From Pleurotus ostreatus/Saccharomyces cerevisiae fusant (taxonomy: Eukaryota > Opisthokonta), in contig JAMQCK010000082.1 in NCBI GenBank assembly GCA_024196135.1, forward strand, positions 20,661-84,660: a stretch of DNA of 64,000 nucleotides, written 5' to 3'. Each line of letters begins with the position of its first letter. The first letter of the stretch is position 1. The notes beneath the pieces were generated by a model. The model saw nothing but the letters and a program-made list of their open reading frames with translations. It had not been told where the DNA came from and made no database searches. This document shows, one piece after another, positions 23,733-36,665 of the stretch. The position numbers and the translations under genes were made by a program.

Positions 23733-26460
23733 GTAACGTGACCGCCATGCGCAGCGGAGTTTGAAAAGCGATCTACATAAGCGGCGCACGTGCGTGTTTT
23801 GATGGGCATCCGCTCTTGTCTCTGACCCTCATCCCGCCACCCAGCTCCCCCCCTTCCGACCACAATGCACCGACATGGACAGCCCGCTCTCAACACCGAT
23901 GCGTCCGCCTCGATGACTTGCAAATGTCGTCAATGTTCCCGATGGCTGGCAATTGCCGTCAATGTTTTCGCGGACGGCCCAATGCCACGACTAGCAGGAA
24001 GTCCAATGGTACGCCACTCGTATCGCGTGTGATGATTTGTCGCTGACTCAGACTTTTCAGATATCCTCGACTTCTTCGCCGTCCCAAGCCACAGGTGGCT
24101 CGCAAGGGCTGAGAATATCTCTCGAGGTAGCTCAATGGCACTGAATTCAAGTACCTCAACGGTGCGCCACTCGACTTTCATACGCATTCTCAGTCTGCAG
24201 ATCCCATCGACGGCGTCTGCTATCCTCCTCGATGTCTCGCAAGGGCATCAATGTATTGTCGGCTCGCCCAATACTATTGCGACCGGGTAGCCCATGGCAC
24301 GTCATTCCATATATCCATCCGAACCCTCGGCGCTGACCCACGACATCAGAACTAACACCGGCCACTCTACCCACCCTAAGGCTGCGCAAGAGCGTCAATG
24401 TTGATGCTTCGCAAGAGCGTCATTGCTGATGCTACGCAAGTGCATCAATTTTCTCGAGCTCGCTCAATAACACAGCAAACGGGCAGCTCAATGGTGCGTC
24501 GCTGCCCGCATTGCTCGTCCCCTTCTCTGATCATGGTACCCAGGTCCCCTCGACGACGTATACCCAAGCTCTAGAGCCCTTCGGCATCGCCTGGAAGCCT
24601 TCCGATGCTACGCAAGTGCATGAATGCAATGCGCTCTCCGGTTCGCTCAGAGCCTCGGAGACCGGGCGGACCAGTGGTACGCCACTTGAACGTACAACAC
24701 GCACATGTTACTGACTTACTGTTCTTCAGCTCAAGTTTTGGTTGCTCGACCTGCAGTCACCGATGCCACGGGCGTCAATGTCGATGCTACGCAAGAGCAT
24801 TAACGTCGGTGCCAAGCAAGATCATCAATGCGATGCCACGCATGAGCGTCAATGCGGATGCCACGTCAGAGCATCAATCCGTCCGCGAGACCTACCACCG
24901 TGCCGCGCGCTCGCCCAATACGTTCTGACCGGGCAGCTCAATGGTGCGTGGACGTCGTTCTTAGTCCTTGGGCTCGTCGCTGACCGTCTTCGTTATATCC
25001 TCTCCCGGGCTCGATCAGGCCGACGCGGCTCAAGTCCGAACAACCGCCCAAAGTCCGAGCCGTCAACTGGCAATGTGCTCTATCCGTGAACTTCAGGCGG
25101 CTGGGCAGCGAGAGGAAGGCATTCTCGCTACAACGGGAAGTAGGTCGCTACCACGGAGAGTAGGCAGGTGCGTGCGCACGATGATTTTCCTCCTACCTAG
25201 ACTGACGCCATTCTAGGGCTCTGCCCGTTGTTCTCGTTCTCCACATCGACGTTCTCAGCCTCAACGTTGATCGTCAAGAACATCCACTATAAAAAATATC
25301 CACTATCAAGAAAAAGGCCTACGCAGAAGACCAAGGTAAACCGACGTCGCCCCCAGTATATTTTACCCGCGCGGCGCCGCAATGAATTTCCCTAGCGCGG
25401 CAGCGTAATACACTCACCTCGCGTGGCGGCGTAATGGATTTCTCTCGCACGACTCCGCAACGAATTTCTTCCGCGCGGCGCCACAATGTATTGTCCTCGC
25501 GCGGCGACGCAATGACTCCCTTCCGGCACGACAACGCGATGAGGCCGGTGGGCCAATGAGGCCGGCAGGCCAGTGTCCTCCTGCATCGTCAATTCCTCTC
25601 CCGAAAAAAATGCAGTGGCGACGGAGGCGCAATGTCTCTACCGCGCCCAAGTCGCAATGTTTCTACCGCGCCCAAGTCGCAATGCGTTATACCACAAGCT
25701 CAAGGCGCCGCGGTTTCCTCAAGTTCGAGTAGCTTTAGGCTCAAGTCTAGTCTCGTAAACCATCCTCCTACTCAAGTCCTCGCGCCAACCTCAAATCATC
25801 GCGTCGAGCTCAAGCCGTCGCATCAGCTAGATGGCAGAGGACGGTAGGTGCGTATGCCATTTATCGCTGGCGCGCTGACGTCTTCTTCAGAGCGATAGAT
25901 TGATGCCTCCCGACACCACTCAGCGGCTCCACATCGTTCTCGGTATGCCTTCCACATCGTCCTCGGTATGCTTCCCGCTCTGCCTCATGTAGACTGATGT
26001 TCTCCTTGCTAGGCTGGAATATCCTCTGGCTAGGTTGGAATATACTCTGCAAGCTCGTCTCAAAGGGACGCTACTCGACCCGGATAATTCGGGTAGTGAC
26101 CGGACCCCACCCTCGCTTCGATGGCGGTTTGTCCCCCGCATTAGTCTCTCCAAGATCATCTCTACCCGCATATATCTGATACCTTTTCCAGAAATCGTCT
26201 ACTCGTACTCGTTCTGGTCTACTCGTACTCGCGCTGGATTGGTCGAGGGGCGGTTGGGGATGGGGCAGGAGGCGTGTGTGGTGTTGGATGCGTGTACATG
26301 TATTATGTAGCAGTGCCGGAAGCGAGTGCGGTGTCGGGTACGGTGTTGGATGCGCGTGTTGGTGCTCTTGTAAATCATGTATTGTGGGTGTATAGAACAT
26401 GGCGTTCAGTGCTGGATTCTTTGCGGCGACGTAGACTCGATGACTCTTGGCTACAGTAAG
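23733..26460 (+). repeat. Array unit U6 (innermost left)
   Basis: The head is at 23733. The 25-nt repeats lie at about 24370-24450 and 24760-24890. The GTGCGT/CTGAC/TAG intron-like segment is at about 25168-25217. The GCGCGGCG-CAATG block is at about 25360-25530. The tail, with the GCGGCGACGTAGACTCG block homologous to GCGGCGTAGACGGAGTAC of other units, fades out near 26460, where the spacer gene's upstream region begins. Confidence 0.72.
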
Positions 26461-26904
26461 CCTCTACAGGGACCCACAAACAACATCGTCCACACGGACC
26501 CACAGGTACGCACGTTCCTCCTCGGCTTTTACCGAAGTTCTCCATTGAATCCCAAAACGTGCGCTCCTCTGCCACCTGCCCTGCTGCCCCGCGCCTCCCC
26601 GCCAGCTACATACTTTGGTGCTTCCCTGCCAGCTACCTCGGCGCTTCCCACCCGCGAATATCTGTGTGCTGCTTGGCGAGCCTGAAGCATAGCGCCCGCT
26701 CCAACGCACCCATTTCTGGCCATGACATTCCACCGATGACATGCCCTCGCCCCAGCGCCGAATCCTGATGACATGCCCCCGCCTCGTGGCTGGGGCGCGG
26801 GCTATGTGTGTTATCTACTTCGAACGGCCATGTTCTCAGTGCTCGACATGCCCCCCTCGCCGTCGAACATGCTCCCTTCGCCGCTATGTTGGCGGCGCTC
26901 GACT
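26461..26904. other. Presumed promoter region of the spacer gene
   Basis: This is a C-rich, non-repetitive stretch between the innermost left unit and the signal-peptide start codon at 26905. In-frame ATGs upstream (26773 and others) exist, but they would place a proline-rich, non-signal sequence before the hydrophobic segment. Confidence 0.4.
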
Positions 26905-28156
26905 ATGATGATCGTCCTCACGCTACTGCTCGCCCTCGGAGCCCGCGCCGCGCCCGCTGATCGCGATCGGCGCGGGGTGACGCTGCGAGTCGATCTGCAT
27001 CCGGGGCTGCTTGCGTTTGGTCCCGCGGCGGCGGTCGTGCTCGCGAGGGAGGGGGAGGAGGAGGGGTTGGCGGGGGTGCCGTTGGTGGGGAGGTCGAGGG
27101 ACGCGGCGATGCTTGGGAGAGCGAGCGACGGACCAAAGGGGGGTGAGGGGAAGACTGAGGTGCGTGGATTATTGCTGCTGTGGGGGAAGGCGGTGCTGAT
27201 TGGTGTGGGGTGTAGGGAGAGGAGGAGGATGCTACTGAGTGGGTTGTGGTCGCCGCCGAGGACGACGGCCAGCAGCAAGACCCATCGGACGGTGGCGATG
27301 CGCCAGGAGATGACGATACGCCTGAAGACGACCTCGTGCAGCCAAAGGCGCACCCGAGCCGCCGGGGGATCGTGGGCATCGTGTTCCTCAGTCTGTACGT
27401 CGAACCATTCGTCTGCCCTCAGTCCATCGACCACCCTCCCTTCCCCTCTTCTCACCCTAGCTCCCTTCCCTTCTTCCCGCCCCAACTCCCTTCGCCCGCG
27501 TCTCCTCATTCTTCCCTTTCCTCGACCTCATTCGCGTCTCCTCGTCCTTCCTCGTCCTTCCTCATCCTTCCCCATCCTCTCTACCCCCATCACCTATCGC
27601 TGACCCTCCCCCTAGAACCCTCGTCCTCACCCTTTTCCTCGCCGCCTACCCGCCCGCACGGCGAAGGACGGTAATATATGTTCAGAAGACTACAACCCAC
27701 GTTCGCGTCATCACCTCGCGTATCCACCTCCCCTCTGCCCTCTCGTCCCTCACCCACCCCTCCTACCACCGCATTGGGGAGAAAGTGGGGAGTCTGTTCC
27801 CCACCAAGCCCTTTGGCAACGTCAAGACGAGGCTGTCGAAGACATCGGAATCCAAACTGGTCCGCTGGGCGGAGGAGGATATGGGCCTCGACGCCGCAGA
27901 GGGTCATCTCGCGTTGGATGATCTGGAGAACGACCACTTCCTCAACGAGGACGGCACCGCTGCTGCTGATGCCCTCTTCGCCGCCGACGGACCCCTCTTC
28001 ACCGCCGACGAAGACCTCGAACTCGCCGACGGCGAGTACATACCCCTGCGCGCCGCAAAGGGGCGCGCGCGCGTGTACGGCACGGTCGGCGAGGGCGTGT
28101 ACGGCACGGTCGGCGAGGGCGAGCGCAAGACGGCGGGGAGGAGGTGGTGGAGGTAG
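26905..28156 (+). CDS. Small secretory-pathway single-pass membrane protein
   Basis: Exons are 26905-27159, 27216-27394 and 27616-28156 (975 nt, 324 aa), with phases agreeing. The chosen ATG begins MMIVLTLLLALGARAAP, a clear signal peptide. A luminal, acidic middle region follows (GEEEDATEWVVVAAEDD and an Asp/Pro-rich stretch). Then comes a single membrane segment (GIVGIVFLSLTLVLTLFLAA), which is only formed when exon 2 is joined to exon 3, and a basic PPARRRTVIYVQ stop-transfer. The cytoplasmic tail contains THVRVITSRIHLPSALSSL and SYHRIGEKVGSLFPTKPFGN, which look conserved, then an acidic tail and two YGTVGEG repeats. I do not recognise the family. Intron 2 (221 nt, pyrimidine-rich) is longer than usual. 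It is the only gene between the two arms of the inverted array. Confidence 0.72.
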
Positions 28157-28700
28157 AGGCGAGGTGCGCGGGGAGACGTGCAGCGACGCCGATTGGGTCG
28201 CATATACGCGTTCTTGCGGTGCATACATGCGTCCTTATAGTGCATATATGCGGGCTGGACGCGTGGATGCGCGACCTGGCGGTCTAGCGCAGCGGGGGAC
28301 GACAGGCGAAGGCGATGCATGCGCATATATGCAGATTTGAGCGCAGGTATGCGGCTCGCGGGCGGCGACTTAGACTGGCTCCATGTAGTACTACTTTATG
28401 TTCTTATTTTCTTGCTTGTATCTCTCGGTTTCCTCCCTGGCCGTGTATTTCTCGGTCACCTCACTAGTCGTGTACCTCAGGCCTGGTCTACTCACATACT
28501 AACTATGTACCACTACTCTATCCCCATAGACGAAAATGTATCATGATGAATGATCTGCGTGTGGCGACAACTCTAGTCGAGCGCGTCGGGTAGTCGGTCT
28601 CGTTGATCAGCTTCCAGTGCGGAGGCCGGTTAGTCTCGTTGACTAACCTCCATAAGTACTGGAGTTCGAACCACCGTACGGCTAAGAGAGCCTGAGGGCG
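28157..28700. other. Spacer downstream of the membrane-protein gene
   Basis: No gene is seen. The stretch at about 28200-28335 repeats GCATATA(T/C)GC-like palindromic words. A B-box-like GGTTCGAACTCC on the minus strand near 28660 has no matching tRNA body. Confidence 0.4.
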
Positions 28701-31153
28701 TTGCATGCCACCTCAGAGAGATCGGGGAAAGGCCTCTTCTCGGTCCAATCTGGCTACTTGTTCCCAGTACGGCGCCGCGAATTCCAATGCACAACACCAG
28801 GATATATACACCCACAGTATATGCAACGCATCCGGCACTTCACACGCATCCGATACCATAGATGCATCCGGTCATATACCGGCGCCATAACACGTCTCCA
28901 ACACCATTTCCACGACGGATATAACACTGCGCATGCGCCCTTCCCCACCACCCATCCCATTGCCCCTTCAGCTCTCCGCGTCACGCCCCTCCATCCCCTG
29001 CATGTCGCCCCTTGAGTCAAAAGACAGTATGAGAGAATGTCTGAGGAAAGCATCAGCTATGCCAGTACAGACGACCTGCTGAAGAAGATTGCGAGGAAAA
29101 ATCTACTACTCATCGCCACCGATGCTAGAGTGGGACCTGACCCTTGAAGCGACGCTCTCCACGATCCGGTCATGAGAAGGCGAGATCGCAAGGAGTATCC
29201 TAGGAATAGCACTGTCAGCCTACGAGCGGCGGAGCGGGAGGCATACCGTGGACGATGTGAAGCCGTTGTGTGGGGTCGGGTGGCATAGCTCTACTGCTTA
29301 AAATGAATAAACGCGACAATTCGACGTTGATACATCGTGATGGCTGGAGCTTGAAGCGACGGCTTGAGCCTGACGCGACGACTTGAGCTTGAGGTATAAC
29401 GTATTGCGGATTGGGCGCGCTAGAACATTGCGAGTGGGGCGCTCCTAAATTCCTTCGGTTGGATAGCGATTGCCGTATGCCGTCTATGAAGGTATCATTG
29501 GCCCGCCGACCTCATTGCGTCGCCGCGGTCGAGTCATTGCGCCACTGAGCTGAAGAAAGTCATTGCGTCGCCGCGCGTGGGGATTTCATTGCGATGCCGC
29601 TCGAAGAATGGCATTGGACGGTGTCCGTTTTCGACCGGTGACCTTCTGCACTGCCTCTTGCCCTTATGGTCGGCGCCCTTGACGGTCTCTGTCGATGTCC
29701 TTGAAAATCGATGTCGGGGATAAAAGGTCGAAGTCGAATACAAGACAGCGATCTCGAGGACAAATATGTCGCATTCGAGGATGGAAACGTCAATGTTGAG
29801 GATACAGGATGTCGAAGTCGAGAAACAGAGCATTGGGCAGAGCCCTTGAATGGCGTCAGTCCGGGCGGTAGTAAAGTCATCGCGCGCACGCACCTGCCTA
29901 CCCTCCGTAAGAGCGAGAAAGCTTTCCTTTGAGCCTTGCCACTTGACGGCTCGGACGATCGAGGCGCCGCGTTGTTGGAGTTGAAGTGTCGGACTGGTTG
30001 AGACGCGATGACAGAGATCTAACGAAGGCGGTTAGTGGTCAGCGCAGGAGATCACGGTGACGACGCACCATTGAGCTAACCGATCTTCGCGACATCGGGC
30101 GAGCTCGTGGGGGACCGTCGGTGTTCTCGCTGCGGTGGCATTGATGCTCTACGCGGCGTTGGGCCAGCTCGCGGGCGCTATGTCCCCGCCGGAGGAGGCA
30201 TTCGTGCTCTTGCACGGCGTCGGTATTGATGCTCTTGAGAGGCATCCACATTGATGCTCTTGCATAGCATCGGAGTTAACGATCTGGCTCGAGGCTGGCG
30301 AGACTGGACGATGTCAGGCTTCAAGGCAGGACGTCAGCGCGAGGGAAACGCTGAAGAAAGTTAGAGCGACGTACCATCAGGTCTGCCCGCTTGTTGTGCA
30401 TTGGGAATTCCGATCGCAGAGGCATTGACCAACGCCGCAATGCATTGATGCACTTGCGAAGCATCCTGAGGTCATGTAGACGATGGCGATTAATCTGGTG
30501 ACGATCGTGAGTGAAGCGAACTCGCACGAAAATCTCATGGCACACCATTTTACCGCCCATCTGCAGTGGCATTGGGCCGGTTCGAGAGAACATTGATGCA
30601 CTTGTGCCGCACCCTGAGCTTGAAGAGAGTACTTGCAGACGACCTGAAGACATCTAGCGCGGACTAATTGAGAACTATAGCCGAGGTCAGAAATACGAAC
30701 GCATATGTAAGTCAGGTGGCGCACCATTGAGGAGCCCAGACTTCGCGGCATTGGGCTACCTCGGGGAATATTATTGACACTTGCGAGCCACTGAAGGCTT
30801 GGAGTGAATGACACATCGACTAAATCTGTCATTTGAAGTCAGCGACAAACGTACGCCGCTACTCAGGTGGCGGCGCACCATTGGGCTACCCGCTCATCGT
30901 GGCATTGGGCTCGCCCGAGGAGAACATTGACGGCACTTGCAAGCCATCGGGAACGCTTGCAAGTCATCGAGGCAGAGGCTTCGGTGTCGGAATCGGACTG
31001 TCGAGGTCGAGGGTATACTGTCGTAGTTAGTGAAGGGGAATGTGGGTGGCGGGATGAGGGTAAGAGCCAAGAGAGGACACCCATCAAATCGCAAGCACGC
31101 GCTGCTTATGTATGTCCCTTTTGAAACTCCGCTGCGCATGGCAGTCACGTTAC
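28700..31153 (-). repeat. Array unit M1 (innermost right)
   Basis: The head is at 31153 reading leftward, and the tail extends to about 28700 (CACGCATCCGATACC-like words shared with other tails). A perfect intron-like segment lies at 29893-29845: GTGCGTGCG donor, GACTGAC branch, TTCAAG acceptor. The 25-nt repeats are at about 30180-30270. The GCGCGGCG-CAATG block is at about 29510-29600. Confidence 0.72.
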
Positions 31154-34005
31154 CTGCCCAGGCTGGTTGTTCGAGACTCTGACTTACATCGTGTAGTACA
31201 CTGCGCAAATCGCTTGGCAGTGGAGGAGCACAACAAGCCACAAATATTGAAGCGAGACATAGTGGCCATAGTGATAAGGCATTGGCATCAAGACAGATAT
31301 CTGAGTACTCCGTCCAGGCTGCCGCCGGTGGGAGGCTTCATCTTAACACAGCACGCACGTCACGCTTCCAGTTCCAGTGTACCCATGCATATCCCCATAG
31401 CCCGCGAAAGTCTGCTGAACACAACGCACAACACAGAAAATATTGTACATCACGCCCGCTCAGCCATCCAGACCTGTCCTGCCTCCATCCCGAATGCTCC
31501 CTCATCCACTCAAAAACTGTCCTTCAGACGCCTGAGCAGCGTAGGAGTAGCCAATCTGTTGGCGAGTTAGGTAACGTAAGCGGAGTCGAAGAAGATTGCA
31601 AAGGGAAAAAGCGATCACCGCAGTCGAAGCGGCGCAGGGTCCGGCCTCTGAGGCGACTGGCGCACGACTAGAAAATCGAAGCGAGGGTGTAGCCGAGGTG
31701 TCCAGGAATGAATGCGAAGCTCGAGGCGAAGCGCGCGAGGCAAAGACTGCGAAGAGAACTATCAGCCTGAGAGCGGCGGAGCGGGGGACTGACCGAGAAC
31801 GATGTGAAGCTGTTCAATTAGTTCGGCAGTCTCTGAAGAAGACGTTAGCGCGAACGAACGGTACACGCACCTACCATCCTCTACCAGCAAGCTGACGCGT
31901 CGTGATGACTCGAGCTTGAGGACCGCGGCGACTTGAGCTTGAGGTATAGCACATTGCGGATCGGGCGCGTTAGAATATTGCGACCTGCACGCTACTCATG
32001 TATTCGTCGAGATAGGGATTGTCGAGTTTCGTTCATGAGGAAATCATTGGCCCGCCGGCCACATTGGTCCGACGACCGCATTGGCACGCCGGCCCCATTG
32101 CGACATTGTCGCGCGAGAGAAATGCATTGCGCTGCCGCGCGGAGGAGGTTTATTGCGCCACCGATCCAGAGAAAGTCATTGCGATGTCGCGCAGGAAATC
32201 CATTGCGTCGCCGCGCGGGAGAGACATCATTGGGCGGTGCTGGTCCTTGATCTTCTGCGTAGGCCTCCTGTCTTGATGGTGTTGCCCTCAAAGATTGATT
32301 GTCGGGGTCCAAGGTCAAAGTCGAGAACGAGAGCAATGGGCAGCGCCCTAGAACGGCATCAGTCTAAGTAGAAGGAAAATCATCGTGCGGACGGACCTGC
32401 CTACTCTCCGTAGTAGCGAGGCAGCCTTCCTCTCGTTGCTCGGACCGCCTGATGCCCATGGACAGAGCTATTGCCTGTTGACGGCTCGGACTTGAGGCGA
32501 TTGTTTGGACCAGAGCCGCGGTGGCCTGGCCGATGCAGAGGCGATCCAGGGAGAGGATCTAATGAAGGCGGTCAGCGACGAGCCCAAGGACTAACAACGA
32601 TGTCCACGAACCATTGAGCTGTCCGGTCTGCGCACATTGGCGGCACGGTGGTAGGTCTCGCAATCCGAATTGATGCTCTGACGTGGCATCCGCATTGACA
32701 CTCTTGCGTAGCATCGGCATTGACGCTTTTGCATAACGTCGTATTGGTGATCTTGCGTGGCACCGACATTGACGCCCGTGGTATCGGTATGTGGTCCAGC
32801 AGCTGAAGTTCTCGGATGAAGGATCAAAATCAGTGACGTGAGCACATTAAACGGTCGAGTCGCGTACCGTGCGGCGGCTCAATTGCCGTGGCATTGGGGG
32901 AACTCGTGCGATGTCGCAGTATTGCGCGAGCCCGAGAGCGCATTGTATTGATGCACTTGCGAAGCATCAGAAGATTTTCAGGCGATGCCGAGGGGCTCAA
33001 GAGCTTGGGTATACGTTGAGGAGACCTGATTACCATGATCGACGACAAGGCGAAGCGATGCCGGCGGGGACGCTCCATCGAGCTGTCCGGTCTCCGCAAC
33101 ATCGGGAGAGCTCATGGGTACCTTCAACTCTCTTACGCGGACATTGATGCTCTTGCGTGGCATCGGCATTGACGCTCTTGCGCGCCGCCGGGTTGGGGCG
33201 ACTAGGCGTTAACGAGATCTAAGGCCGAAGGTCAGCGCCGAAAATACGGATGGATAAGGGATGGCGTACCGTCAGGCTGCCCGGCCAATGTGACATTGAG
33301 TGAGGTCCAGATTCATTGATGCATTTGCGAAGCACGGGGAGATTGCTGAACGACGTAGAGGGGATTTGTCTATGAAGGTCAGAGTCGGAAACACACATGA
33401 CGATGGCGGAGCGCACCATCGAGCTGCCATCCGCCGTGTCAGAGAAATTATTGATGCACTTGCGACGCATCGAGAGCTCGAGCCGGGTACCTTTTGAAGA
33501 CTCAAGGACATCGAGCACTGGTGGCCGGAGGAAGTCCGGCGAGGACGACTTGGGGAGACTATCGCAAAGGTCAGCGACGAGAATGCATATGAAAGTCGCG
33601 TGGCGCACCATTGAGGAGCCCGGGCACAGTCACAATTGGACTACCTCGGGAGGATTTATCGGCACGAGCGAGCCACCGAAGGCTTCAGGATGTGTTGAAC
33701 GTCGAGGATACCTGGAGTCCAAAGTCAGCAACAAAGGCATGCTTCGCCACCTGAGTCGCGCACCATTGGGCTTCCCGCGCGTCGTGGCATTGGGCTCGCC
33801 CGAGAAAGCATTGCCGGCGTTTGCAAGCCATCGAGGCAGAGGAGTCGGTGGCCAGCGCGGACTGTCGAGGTCAGAGAGTCAGTGCAGGGGGGTGTGGGTG
33901 GCGAGATGAGGGTAAGAGTTAAAAATGGACGCCCATCAAATCGCAAGCACGCGGCGCTTATGTATGTCGCTTTTGAAACTCCGCTGCGCATGGCAGTCAC
34001 GTTAC
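31154..34005 (-). repeat. Array unit M2
   Basis: The head is at 34005 reading leftward. It has GGAGTTTCAAAAGCGACAT, where left-arm units have TTTGAAAAG. The 25-nt repeats are at about 32670-32790 and 33130-33190. The intron-like segment at about 32395-32347 has a GTCCGT donor, GACTGATG and TTCTAG. The GCGCGGCG-CAATG block is at about 32100-32235. Confidence 0.72.
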
Positions 34006-36665
34006 CGGCCTAGGCTCGTCGTTCGACATGCGCTGCATACGTTGCGAGGCAACTGGCTGGGTGAACATCTCCAGCTGCATGTAATCAACAGACACTAAGC
34101 ATCTAACATGATGCTGAGGTCTTAGAATTATGGCCACTGAATTTTTGTCTACATCGCCGCAGGCGAGTCTCAACAAGTTCAGCTCAACACGCAAGTCACG
34201 CTTCGAGTTCCGGGTTCACCCATGAATAAAACCATCGCCTGTAAAAATCCGCTATACAGGACACACAGCGCAAAGCATAGGTAATATATCCAGCCCATCC
34301 TCATGCCATCCAGACCATTCCCTCGTCCATCCACAACTTCCCTTTAGGCGAACAATCGGCCAAGAGTAGTTAATCTATTGGAAAGTTAGATAGTTTTCCC
34401 GGAGTAAAAGGAGATTGAAAAATGACCGCCGCCGTTGAAGCGACCGAAGAGTGCGGTCCAGTCACCGACGCGACGGTATACGCAAGGCGTCTGCGTAGAA
34501 TATTCTAGGAAGAGAACTGTCAGCCTGCGAGTGACGGAGGGGGAGGCATACCGAGGACGATGTAAAGGCGTTGAATGGGGTCGGGACGCATCGATCTACC
34601 GCTCTGAAGCGGAGGTTAGCACGCAGGCGAAACCAGATAAGATGGTACACGTACCTACTATCCTCGAACGTCGAGCTGACGCGATGGCTTGAGCTTGACG
34701 CAACAGCTTGAGCCTGGGGTATAACGCGCTGCGGATTTTGTGCGCTGAAACATTGCGACTTGGGCGCTATCGAAGCTCTTCGTTGGATTGGGGTTGTCGA
34801 AGATCGTTGACGAAGAAAACCATTGGCTGGCTGACCGCATTGCGTGACCACGCGAGAAAACTATTGCGTCGACGTACAAGAGAATTCATTGGCCCATCGC
34901 CTCATTGTAATGCCCCGCCGGAGGTGATTATTGCGGGGCCGAGCGAGAGTTCATTGCGCCGCCGCGCTGGGAGCTCCATTTTATCGACGCGACGGTGAAG
35001 GACATTGCGTCGCCGCGCGGGGGAATGAGGATAGGGCGGCGTCGGTCTTGAACAGTTGAGGTCGTGACGGGGTCCTTCGAGGCCGATAACGTCGAAGGCG
35101 AGGCCGAAGCCGAGCACAAAAACGTCGAAGTCGAGAAGGAGAGCATTGGGCAAAGCCCTAGAGCAGCATCAGTCTGTGTGGTAGGGCATAATCAAACAGA
35201 CGCACCTGTATACCCCTGGCGGGATGAGGGAGCATTCCTCTAAACATTGCCACTTGACGGCTCGGACAATCGAGGCACCGGGTTGTTGTAATGCGCCCGA
35301 CTGGGCGAGAGGCAATTCTCGAAAGATCTGATAAAGGTAATCAGCGACTAGCATAGAAGAGACTAACGTCGATAACGCACTATTAATCGACCCGATCTAC
35401 GCGGGATCGGGCTAGCGCGCGGGGGGCATTCACGTCCTCGTCTCGGAGGTATTGACGCTCTTGCGTAGCATCGGTATTGATGTTCTTGCGTGGCATCGTC
35501 TGGACGCTCTTGCGCAGCGCCGGCGTTGATACTCTTGCATAGAATCGTCTTCACGCTCTTGCATAGCGCCGTATTGATGCTCTTGCGTGGCATCCGAAAG
35601 TGCAGGTCAACGAGCTGAAGAGAATGAAGTCAGTGGTGCGAGCACGTTGAGCGAATGTGTGGCGTACCATTACGCGGATTCTTCGCCGCGCCATTGGGCG
35701 GTCCCGCCGGACATTGCTGTACTTGCGAGGCACCGGGAGGTTGCTAGGCGGTGTCGGGGGGCTCGTAAGTTTCAGCATACGACGTCGAGGGGTTCTGTCG
35801 ATGATGGTCAGCGACGAGGACACGCGATGCCGACGGTAACGCACCATTGAGCTGCCCGGTCTCCGCGGCAACATTGGGCAAGCTCACGGGGACCTCAACG
35901 CTCTTCCGCGGACATTGATGCTTTTGCGTAGCATCGGCATTGATGCGAGTGACCTCGATATTGACGCTCCCGCGCGGCGGTGGGGTTGGGAGGCTGCATG
36001 TTGTCGAATTCTAAATCCGAGGGTCAGCGGAGAGGACGGGGAATATATATAATGGCGTACCATTGGGCTGTCCTGTCCCCGCAACCTTGGGCGAGCCCGC
36101 AATAGATTGATGCGCTTGCGAGGCATCGAGGGTATGAGACGACGTCGAGGAGTCTGTTGACCATGTTCAGCACTGAGAAAGTGTATAAGTATCAAGTGGC
36201 GCACCATTGAGGAGCCCGAACGCAGTAGCATTGGGCTACCTCGAGGAGGTTGGTCGGCATTTGCGAGCCACTGGACGCGCAATGGTGGTGTACACGTTGA
36301 AGACATCTGGTGAACATGATTAGTGAGGAACGCATATTACGCCGCAATAGTGGCGTACCATTGGACTGCCCGCTCGTCGTAACATTGGGCTCGCCCGAGA
36401 AAACATTGACGGCGCTTGCAAGCCGTCGAGAATATCGAGGACGTTTGCAAGCCTTTGAGGTGGAGGCGTCGCTCTTGAACGCGGACTGTCGTAGTCGAAA
36501 GCATACTGTCATTGTCAGTGGTGGGGGGAACATGGGTGGCGGAATGACGGTCAGAGTCAAGAGAGGATGCCCATCAGATCACACGCGCGCGCCACTTGTA
36601 TATATTCAAACTCCGCTGCCATCAGTCACCAAAAGGGGGAAACACCCGCATGGCTGTCACGTTAC
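34006..36665 (-). repeat. Array unit M3
   Basis: The head is at 36665 and carries an inserted segment ending CTGATGGC before AGCGGAGTTTGAA, as in U4 and M5. The 25-nt repeats are at about 35455-35600. The intron-like segment at about 35207-35161 has GTGCGT, GACTGATG and CTCTAG. Confidence 0.72.

Larger units (their letters stand above)
11400..26460 (+). repeat. Left arm of inverted array: six plus-oriented units
   Basis: Six homologous units follow each other head to tail. Their conserved heads (GTAACGTGACCGCCATGCGC, then AGCGGAGTTTGAAAAGCGAC) are at 13959, 16571, 19058, 21401 and 23733, with a diverged one near 11641, giving periods of 2332-2612 nt. Each unit has a head, four to six modules of about 95 nt exon-like plus 50 nt intron-like sequence, a cluster of 25-nt repeats, a GC-rich block of GCGCGGCGNCGCAATG repeats and a tail ending near GTTTATCTATGGGTG. 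The right arm carries the same units reversed. Confidence 0.85.

Noticed and set aside
26811..27509. 232-codon minus-strand open frame
   Set aside because: Antisense to the membrane-protein gene, whose spliced frame yields a signal peptide and a transmembrane segment. The minus frame has neither start context nor a recognisable domain.
28630..28730. Possible tRNA with GGTTCGAACTCC B box on the minus strand
   Set aside because: No A box or cloverleaf at the right distance upstream on that strand.
29534..29893. Minus-strand 119-codon frame with VKGADHKGKRQ-like motif, recurring in other units
   Set aside because: Similar frames recur in several units, but the resemblance follows nucleotide similarity, the frame crosses the GTGCGT/CTGAC intron-like segment and it is broken in other units.
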